DNA from: an uncultured Bacillota bacterium
Lineage (GTDB): Bacteria; Bacillota_I; Bacilli_A; Erysipelotrichales; Erysipelotrichaceae
DNA: 6,650 nucleotides
Assembly (NCBI GenBank): GCA_949287785.1
Contig: CASEHR010000049.1
Location: 1-6,650 of the forward strand
Direction: 5' to 3'
The notes under the pieces are model-generated. The model had not been told where the DNA came from, searched no databases, and saw only the letters and a list, made by a program, of their open reading frames with translations. The translations under genes were made by a program, and so were the position numbers. This document shows positions 1 through 5,163 of the stretch, piece after piece (the stretch's first letter is position 1; each line of letters starts with the position of its first letter).

Positions 1-2769
1 AGTGTTATCGCTGTCGGACCGGATCTTAAGATGTATCAGTGCGGTATTCCAAGAGAGATGGCGATCCAGCTCTATAAGCCATTCGTCATCAGTGAGATCG
101 TCAACCGTGAACTGGCACCGAATCCAAAGAATGCCGAGCGTATGATCGATCGTCTCGATCCGCAGATCTGGGACGTCCTTGAAGAGGTCATGAAGGATCA
201 TCCGGTATTGCTCAATCGTGCTCCGACACTACACCGTTTAGGTATCCAGGCTTTCAAGCCGAAACTCGTCGAGGGTAGAGCGATCCGTCTGCATCCGCTT
301 GTCTGTACGGCGTTCAATGCCGACTTTGACGGTGACCAGATGGCTGTGCACTTACCATTGAGTGAAAAAGCCAGGGCAGAAGCAGAAGTGCTGATGCTGG
401 CATCAAATAATATTCTCGGTCCGAAAGACGGTAACCCGATCGTCACTCCATCACAGGATATGGTCCTGGGTAATTTCTATCTCAACATGGAAGAGAAAGC
501 TCAGGAATTCTATGATAAAGCTGATATGATCGAAGCTTTAGGTGACCATGAAGCAGCTGAGATGTGGCGCGGATTCGGCGATGCTGAAGGACATGTCTAT
601 AAAGATCCGAATGAAGTCATGATGGCTTATAACGACAAGAAGGTCCATCTGCACACAAGGATCGCTTTGCCGGCTATCTCACTCAAGAAAGCAAGTTTCA
701 CCAAGAAACAAAACGGCATGTATCTGATCACAACAGTCGGTAAGCTGATCTTCAACAGTTGTTTCCCGAGTGATTTCCCATACATCAACTTTGTATCGGA
801 AGCCAACCTGAAGGCGACACCGGACAGTGACTTTGTAGAACCGGGTACGGACATCAAAGCGCATATCGCTGATGAGCCGATCAAGGGTGAATTTAAGAAA
901 AAGGATCTGTCGGCAGTCATAGCGGAGGTATTCAACCGTTACCGCACTGATGGTTCAGCTGAGATCTTAGACAATATCAAGGACATGGGTTTTGAATATT
1001 CGACCGTTGCCGGTATGACGGTATCTTTATCGGATATCAATGTCGCACCAAATAAACAAAAATACGTCGATGAAGCTAAACAGAAAGCTGATGTCCTGCA
1101 GACCCTTCTAAAAAGAGGTCTTCTCACTCCACCGGAGTGGGAGAAACACTTCTCAAAACTATGGGATGATACTAAGAACGTCATCGGCGATGAGGTCATG
1201 AGCAATCTGCCACGTAAGTCACCGATCAATATGATGGCGGTATCCGGTGCCCGTGGTAATAAATCACACTTCACACAGCTAGCCGGTATGCGTGGTCTGA
1301 TGGCAAGACCGACGCAATCGAAATCGAAGAAAGAATATCAACCTTCGATCATCGAGGTTCCGATCTACTCTTCTTTCCGTGAAGGTCTGAATGTATCTGA
1401 ATTCTTTATTTCGACGCACGGTGTCCGTAAAGGTCTTACCGATACAGCCCTGAAGACGGCGGAATCAGGTTATCTGACCAGACGTCTTGTCGATGTTGCT
1501 CAGGATATCCTGATCACCGAAGATGATTGTCATCCGGAAAAGGGTTACTGGGTCGAGGATATCGTCGATACCAAAGACAACAACATCATCGAAAAGCTGT
1601 ACGACCGTATCGTTGGTCGTTACACCTTTGAAGCAGTGACCGATCCAAAGACCGGCGAGATCATCGTCGATGAAGATAACTATATCGATGATGTCATGGC
1701 GAAAAAGATCGTCGATGCCGGTGTCAAGAAGGTATGCATCCGCAATGTCTTCACTTGTGAATCGATCGATGGCATCTGTCGCAAGTGCTACGGCCGCAAT
1801 ATGGCGACCGGCAAACTGGTCGAAAAGGGTGAATCAGTCGGTATCATGGCTGCGCAGTCGATCGGCGAACCTGGTACTCAGCTCACCATGCGTACTTTCC
1901 ATACCGGTGGTGTAGCATCGGGTTCGGAAGGTGATATCACGCAGGGTCTGCCGCGTGTCGAAGAGCTTTTCGAAGCGCGTAAGCCTAAGCATTTAGCGAT
2001 CTTAGCGAAGATCGATGGTGAGATCACGGCGATCGATGAGATGGAAAACCGTAACGGTTATATCATCAAGATCACCAACGATAAAGAGACAAAAGATCAC
2101 AAGTGTACGATGGCCAGTGCGATCAGATCGTGGCTTAAGGTCGGTTCTAAAGTCAAAGCCGGTGATAAGCTGACAGAAGGCAGTGTCGATCCGAAAGAAC
2201 TGCTGGCGGTCGCCGGTGTTGAAGCTGCACAGAACTACATCCTCAAGGAAGTCAAAAAGGTCTATGCAGCACAAGGTATCGATATCTCTGATAAGCATAT
2301 CGAGGTCATCATCAGACAGATGTTGCGTAAGGTAACCGTAACCGATCCGGGTGACTCAGAGCTTGTGACCGGTCAGTCGCTGTCACGTCGGCGGATGGAA
2401 AATATCAACGGTCATCTCTTGCTGGATGGAAAACGGCCGGCGCAATACGGACCGATCATCCTCGGTATTGCCAAGTCGTCTGTTGAGACCGATTCCTTCT
2501 TATCGGCTGCTTCTTTCCAGGAGACTTCAAAGGTCCTGACCAATGCAGCTGTCCAGGGTAAAGTCGATAACCTGCGCGGTCTCAAAGAGAACGTCATTAT
2601 CGGTAAGCCGATCCCGGCCGGAACCGGTTCGAAGTTTGAACGCGAGACGACCAACCTCGTCTTGAGAAGAGCGGAAGAACTGAAAGAAGTCCGTGAAGAA
2701 AAGGTAGCTGAGCATAAAGCCCGTCTGGAAGAACAACTTCCCAAAGAGGTTACTGAAGGCGGCAAATAA
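1..2769 (+). CDS. rpoC: DNA-directed RNA polymerase subunit beta' (RpoC), 5'-truncated by the window edge
   Basis: This is the catalytic largest subunit of bacterial RNA polymerase. The frame is open from base 1, so the ATG at 31 is internal; about 340 N-terminal residues lie outside, judged against the ~1200-residue Gram-positive form. Numbering from the first visible codon, the Mg2+-binding NADFDGDQ motif is at 106-113 (Asp108, 110, 112), the bridge helix begins at SGARGN (415-420) and the trigger loop contains MRTFH (630-634). The second zinc site is complete: Cys510, Cys586, Cys593 and Cys596. The trigger loop lacks the long insertion of proteobacterial RpoC. The C-terminal core (FLSAASFQET, LKENVIIGKPIPAGTG) is intact and is followed by a charged, Glu/Lys-rich tail of about 45 residues. 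Oddities are a roughly nine-residue insertion after the bridge helix (438-449) and Val at 414 and 475 where Asp and Ala are usual. No frameshift is seen. rpoB would be expected upstream; downstream is a terminator rather than rpsL. Confidence 0.99.
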   Translation, partial: SVIAVGPDLKMYQCGIPREMAIQLYKPFVISEIVNRELAPNPKNAERMIDRLDPQIWDVLEEVMKDHPVLLNRAPTLHRLGIQAFKPKLVEGRAIRLHPLVCTAFNADFDGDQMAVHLPLSEKARAEAEVLMLASNNILGPKDGNPIVTPSQDMVLGNFYLNMEEKAQEFYDKADMIEALGDHEAAEMWRGFGDAEGHVYKDPNEVMMAYNDKKVHLHTRIALPAISLKKASFTKKQNGMYLITTVGKLIFNSCFPSDFPYINFVSEANLKATPDSDFVEPGTDIKAHIADEPIKGEFKKKDLSAVIAEVFNRYRTDGSAEILDNIKDMGFEYSTVAGMTVSLSDINVAPNKQKYVDEAKQKADVLQTLLKRGLLTPPEWEKHFSKLWDDTKNVIGDEVMSNLPRKSPINMMAVSGARGNKSHFTQLAGMRGLMARPTQSKSKKEYQPSIIEVPIYSSFREGLNVSEFFISTHGVRKGLTDTALKTAESGYLTRRLVDVAQDILITEDDCHPEKGYWVEDIVDTKDNNIIEKLYDRIVGRYTFEAVTDPKTGEIIVDEDNYIDDVMAKKIVDAGVKKVCIRNVFTCESIDGICRKCYGRNMATGKLVEKGESVGIMAAQSIGEPGTQLTMRTFHTGGVASGSEGDITQGLPRVEELFEARKPKHLAILAKIDGEITAIDEMENRNGYIIKITNDKETKDHKCTMASAIRSWLKVGSKVKAGDKLTEGSVDPKELLAVAGVEAAQNYILKEVKKVYAAQGIDISDKHIEVIIRQMLRKVTVTDPGDSELVTGQSLSRRRMENINGHLLLDGKRPAQYGPIILGIAKSSVETDSFLSAASFQETSKVLTNAAVQGKVDNLRGLKENVIIGKPIPAGTGSKFERETTNLVLRRAEELKEVREEKVAEHKARLEEQLPKEVTEGGK

Positions 2770-2807
2770 GCAAAGAGCTTCCTTTGATCAAAGATCATAA
2801 GTAAAAT

Positions 2808-2840
2808 GCCGGATACGACATAATGCGTATCCGGCTTTTT
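2808..2840 (+). terminator. Rho-independent terminator of rpoC
   Basis: A perfect 10-bp stem, GCCGGATACG (2808-2817) with CGTATCCGGC (2826-2835), has an 8-base loop and is followed directly by TTTTT (2836-2840). It lies 38 bases after the rpoC stop. The stem is flanked by AAAA on the left (2803-2806) as well as T5 on the right, so on the minus strand the same hairpin is followed by A then UUUU. It could therefore also act as a weaker backstop for transcripts of the convergent aldo/keto reductase operon. Confidence 0.92.
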
Positions 2841-2850
2841 AAAACCCTTT

Positions 2851-2885
2851 ATAAAGCGCGATCATCAAGAGGGATCACGCTTTAT
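2851..2885 (-). terminator. Hairpin, probable 3' end of the flavodoxin/aldo-keto reductase operon
   Basis: A 13-bp inverted repeat (2851-2863 with 2873-2885) encloses a 9-base loop, 14 bases beyond the aldo/keto reductase stop. The one imperfect pair is 2859/2877. In plus-strand RNA it is a C-A mismatch, while in minus-strand RNA it is a G-U wobble, so the stem is continuous only in the transcript of the minus-strand operon. The U-tract on that side is poor (the stem is followed by AAAGGGTTTT), so termination may need the neighbouring hairpin at 2808-2835, or this stem may mainly protect the 3' end. Confidence 0.65.
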
Positions 2886-2898
2886 CTTTATTATGTAT

Positions 2899-3753
2899 CT
2901 ACTTTCTTCTTTCGATGATCAATTGATGAAACCACTCGATGATGGATGGATCCTGATGGCTGAAGAAAGAAGAGGTCCCGGTATCAAGAGCAGCGATCTT
3001 TTGCATATCATCCATATCCAGCGAAAATGAACAGATATCGAAGTTTTCTTTGATCCTCTCTTCATGAACGGATTTGGCTAAAGATACGATTCCTCTTTGG
3101 TATAACCAGCGGAGAATGATCTGCGCTACGCTTTTATGATGTTTGTCGGCGATCGACATCAGGACCTCATTGTGAAACATGTTGTTTCTGCCCTCGGCAA
3201 ACGGTGCCCAGGCCTCAAGGACGACACCATACTTGTCAGCCCATTTTTTAGCTTCGACCTGCTGGTTGAAGACATTGACTTCGATCTGGTTGACCATTGG
3301 TCTGATTTTGGCAAAAAGACATAGATCAACAAGACGATCCGGATAGAAATTCGATACGCCGATAGCCCTGACCCTACCCTCATCATACAGTTTTTCAAGA
3401 TCGCGATAAGCGCTGTAGTAATCACCGACCGGTTGGTGCAACAAGATAAGGTCGAGATAATCGGTCTTCAGTCCTTTAAGTGAAGCGATGATGGAATCAT
3501 AGGTCTTATGCTCACCATAATTATCGATCCAGACCTTTGTGGTCAGAAAGATCTCATTGCGCGTCAGATCGCTTTCTTTTAAGGCGTCACCTACTTCGCT
3601 TTCGTTGAAATAGGACTGAGCTGTATCGATATGACGATATCCGGCTTTAAGGGCCGTCAGGACCGTGTTTTTGCAGTCTTGCTTGCTTACCTGGTAGACA
3701 CCAAAACCGTTGGCCGGTATCTGAACGTCGTTATATAGTTTTATCGTTTCCAT
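2899..3753 (-). CDS. Aldo/keto reductase family oxidoreductase
   Basis: This 284-residue protein is a predicted cytosolic NAD(P)H-dependent reductase of aldehydes or ketones, with the length and motif order of the single-domain (alpha/beta)8 aldo/keto reductases. The catalytic tetrad is visible as Asp43 and Tyr48 (in RHIDTAQSYFNE), Lys73 (LTTKVW) and His106 (LLHQP). Family signatures follow: AIGVSNF (130-136), VNQIEVN with Gln156 (154-160), and the cofactor-phosphate loop AKSVHEERIKENF (226-238), where Lys227 and Arg233 would favour NADPH. The first-barrel motif GFGVYQV resembles 2,5-diketo-D-gluconate reductase-like members, but the substrate cannot be read from sequence. Its ATG shares one base with the TAA of the upstream flavodoxin gene and has the SD AAGGAGGG at a spacing of 6, which fixes the start. 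It is the second and last gene of a two-gene operon controlled from the divergent region at 4221-4320. Confidence 0.95.
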   Translation of the reverse strand: METIKLYNDVQIPANGFGVYQVSKQDCKNTVLTALKAGYRHIDTAQSYFNESEVGDALKESDLTRNEIFLTTKVWIDNYGEHKTYDSIIASLKGLKTDYLDLILLHQPVGDYYSAYRDLEKLYDEGRVRAIGVSNFYPDRLVDLCLFAKIRPMVNQIEVNVFNQQVEAKKWADKYGVVLEAWAPFAEGRNNMFHNEVLMSIADKHHKSVAQIILRWLYQRGIVSLAKSVHEERIKENFDICSFSLDMDDMQKIAALDTGTSSFFSHQDPSIIEWFHQLIIERRK

Positions 3754-4220
3754 TAAATTCCCTCCTTTTCGATAAACCGGATATGGTTGGGTGCCGACTT
3801 GTTGAAAAGACCTTCCTTAAACACGATATCATGATCAATGGCCTTAAGATCTCTGAGGCTATTGACCATATATTGCGGATCGTTGGTAAAGCTGTCGGCG
3901 AAGACGTATACTTCGCCTTTATAACCTTTGATCGTCTCGATAAAGGTCGCGACCGGCATCGGGAAGGTATACCACCAGATCGGGAAAAACAACAGGATCC
4001 GGTCATATTGATCTGTATCGATCGAAAGAGGTCTGATAGACGGATGGATCTTTTTGGAAACTTCTTCCTTTGCTTCCTTATAAGCACAGATATCATAGTT
4101 ATCGGAATACGGTACTGCTCTTTCGATACGGACGATATCGTATTTAAGCTTTTCATTGATCTTTTCGACCAGGGACTTGGTGTTGTTTGACCAGCTGAAG
4201 TAAGCGATGAGTGTTTTCAT
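3753..4220 (-). CDS. Small flavodoxin-like protein
   Basis: This 155-residue cytosolic protein has the flavodoxin pattern: a first beta strand and phosphate loop MKTLIAYFSWSNNTK (1-15), a central strand RILLFFP (74-80), the FMN-stacking region PIWWYTFPMPVATFIE (80-95) and a further strand, VYVFADS (104-110). The likely role is FMN-dependent electron transfer, or FMN-linked reduction of a quinone or similar acceptor. Compared with the common short-chain flavodoxins of Firmicutes, the phosphate loop reads SNNT instead of SGNT. The Gly-rich third loop usually seen after the 'VFxxS/T' strand is replaced by FTNDPQYMVNSLRDL (111-125), so FMN binding may differ. The start is set by an ideal SD (AAAAGGAGGTGAT) 7 bases upstream. 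It is the first gene of the operon with the aldo/keto reductase, divergent from the LysR regulator. A flavin reductase or NAD(P)H-dependent oxidoreductase annotation is possible. Confidence 0.88.
   Translation of the reverse strand: MKTLIAYFSWSNNTKSLVEKINEKLKYDIVRIERAVPYSDNYDICAYKEAKEEVSKKIHPSIRPLSIDTDQYDRILLFFPIWWYTFPMPVATFIETIKGYKGEVYVFADSFTNDPQYMVNSLRDLKAIDHDIVFKEGLFNKSAPNHIRFIEKEGI
3760..3769 (-). promoter_or_regulatory. Ribosome binding site of the aldo/keto reductase, inside the flavodoxin gene
   Basis: On the minus strand AAAAGGAGGG precedes the ATG at 3753 with 6 bases between. These bases also encode the last residues of the flavodoxin (EKEGI). The stop and start overlap as TAATG (3755-3751). 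This arrangement decides the start of the downstream gene and suggests termination-reinitiation coupling, keeping the two proteins in step. Confidence 0.9.
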
Positions 4221-4223
4221 AAT

Positions 4224-4236
4224 ATCACCTCCTTTT
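4224..4236 (-). promoter_or_regulatory. Strong ribosome binding site of the flavodoxin gene
   Basis: On the minus strand AAAAGGAGGTGAT lies with 7 bases between GGAGG and the ATG at 4220. It matches the 3' end of 16S rRNA over its whole length, which is unusually complete. This suggests that expression is limited at transcription rather than at translation. Confidence 0.9.
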
Positions 4237-4260
4237 GTATTTTAAGGCTTTATTGCACGC

Positions 4261-4266
4261 ATTATG
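4261..4266 (-). promoter_or_regulatory. Possible -10 element of the flavodoxin/aldo-keto reductase operon
   Basis: On the minus strand CATAAT (plus 4261-4266) matches TATAAT at five of six bases and would start transcription about 35 bases before the flavodoxin ATG. No recognisable -35 hexamer lies 16-18 bases upstream; that position instead overlaps one arm of the LysR-type dyad. A promoter with a poor -35 next to a regulator site is what an activator-dependent promoter would look like, but the call is weak. Confidence 0.3.
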
Positions 4267-4285
4267 TATATCATGTCGGAAAGAG

Positions 4286-4306
4286 AGTATAATCAAATCG
4301 AATACT
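4286..4306. promoter_or_regulatory. LysR-type regulator binding site (T-N11-A dyad)
   Basis: AGTAT (4286-4290) and ATACT (4302-4306) form a perfect inverted repeat separated by exactly 11 bases, giving the T-N11-A geometry known for LysR-type operators. It lies between the divergent flavodoxin and lysR-type genes. It covers the -10 element (4288-4293) and the predicted start of transcription of the regulator gene, a position suited to autorepression. From the flavodoxin side it lies about 66-86 bases before the start codon, suitable for activation. Confidence 0.7.
4288..4293 (+). promoter_or_regulatory. -10 element of the LysR-type regulator gene
   Basis: A perfect TATAAT lies 27 bases before the ATG, which leaves a leader of about 20 bases containing the SD. 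The best-spaced -35 candidate, TGTATA (4265-4270, spacer 17), matches TTGACA at only three positions, so basal activity is probably modest. The hexamer sits inside the LysR-type dyad, so binding there should block RNA polymerase. Confidence 0.65.
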
Positions 4307-4314
4307 GAAAGGAG
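4307..4314 (+). promoter_or_regulatory. Ribosome binding site of the LysR-type regulator
   Basis: GAAAGGAG ends 6 bases before the ATG at 4321 and fixes that start. It begins directly after the right arm of the operator dyad. Confidence 0.85.
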
Positions 4315-4320
4315 CAGTCT

Positions 4321-5145
4321 ATGATCGATTCCGAGCTTTTGAATTACCTCATCGTCTTTTCCGAAACCGGTTCTCTTTTGAAAGCCGGTGAGATCCTGAA
4401 TCTTTCACAGCCTTCCCTGTCAAAAGCGATGCGAAAGCTGGAAGCACAGCTCGGTCTGACGATATTTGATAGGACAGCCAATAAGATGACCCTGAACGAT
4501 GATGGCAAAGAAGTCCTTTATTATGCCAAGGATATCATAGCGATGATCGATCGTCTCCAAGAGAAAGCGAAAGATCTGAAGGAAAAAAGCCGTCATCTGA
4601 AGATCGCTATGACAGCACCGGGGCCGATATACAGGTATGATTTTCTTTTTGACCCTTCAGACAGACAAGATGTGGTCATTATCGATGATGAAGATAAACT
4701 CATCGGTGATCTTCTCAATAATATCTATGACCTCATCTTCATCAACGACCGCCCATATACCGATAACCTGGTATGTAAGAAAGTCATGACCGAACACCTC
4801 TATATCTCGGTACCGAAAACTCATTTTTTAGCAAAACACAACGAAAAGGTCACATTTGAAGATATTGACGGCAATACTTTTTTGTTGTCTCAGGATATCG
4901 GCAAATGGACTTCTGTGTTAGAAAAACACATGAAAAGATCCCGTTTTTTAAGGCAGAGTGACCGCCGTGAACTTAAAGAGATCGCGGAGTATTCTTCGAT
5001 CCCGAATTTTCTGACCAACATCAGCATGCAAAAAAACAGTACCGAAAGCCGTATCAGCATCCCGATCGCTGACCCGGATGCCTATATGGACTTCTATGCG
5101 GTCACAAAAGCCGGCAATGCACAGTTATTCGATTTATTGAAATAG
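4321..5145 (+). CDS. LysR-family transcriptional regulator
   Basis: This 274-residue DNA-binding regulator has an N-terminal winged helix-turn-helix at about residues 3-62. The typical signature runs through GSLLKAGEILNLSQPSLSKA (17-36) and continues as KLEAQLGLTIFDRT (39-52). A linker helix (about 63-92) leads to a periplasmic-binding-protein-like effector domain (about 93-274). The effector domain is some 20 residues shorter than in the usual 290-300-residue members, ending soon after the strand MDFYAVTK. It has a single cysteine (Cys152), so an OxyR-type disulfide switch is not supported and a small-molecule ligand is more likely. The gene is divergent from the flavodoxin/aldo-keto reductase operon, with a T-N11-A dyad between them overlapping its own promoter, so it is probably the autorepressing regulator of that operon. 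The ligand is unknown. Codon use resembles that of its neighbours. Confidence 0.95.
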   Translation: MIDSELLNYLIVFSETGSLLKAGEILNLSQPSLSKAMRKLEAQLGLTIFDRTANKMTLNDDGKEVLYYAKDIIAMIDRLQEKAKDLKEKSRHLKIAMTAPGPIYRYDFLFDPSDRQDVVIIDDEDKLIGDLLNNIYDLIFINDRPYTDNLVCKKVMTEHLYISVPKTHFLAKHNEKVTFEDIDGNTFLLSQDIGKWTSVLEKHMKRSRFLRQSDRRELKEIAEYSSIPNFLTNISMQKNSTESRISIPIADPDAYMDFYAVTKAGNAQLFDLLK

Positions 5146-5163
5146 GAGTGTATGCTGTATATA

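Noticed and set aside
31..33. ATG as the start of rpoC
   Set aside because: The frame is open upstream and encodes conserved RpoC sequence (SVIAVGPDLK), with no SD before this ATG; it is an internal methionine.
939..1274. 111-codon minus-strand open frame within rpoC
   Set aside because: It is a shadow of the conserved RpoC frame and has no independent support.
2412..2798. 128-codon minus-strand open frame over the end of rpoC
   Set aside because: It is antisense to conserved RpoC codons, with low-complexity Ser/Arg-rich translation and no recognisable motif or ribosome binding site.
3731..4156. 141-codon minus-strand open frame overlapping the flavodoxin
   Set aside because: It is a shifted frame of the flavodoxin gene, whose own frame carries the family motifs and an ideal SD.
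3783..4190. 135-codon plus-strand open frame antisense to the flavodoxin
   Set aside because: It has no SD or family resemblance and lies entirely within the coding sequence of a recognised protein.
4239..4244. TAAAAT on the minus strand as the flavodoxin -10
   Set aside because: Transcription would begin at about the SD, leaving almost no leader, and there is no -35 at a suitable distance.
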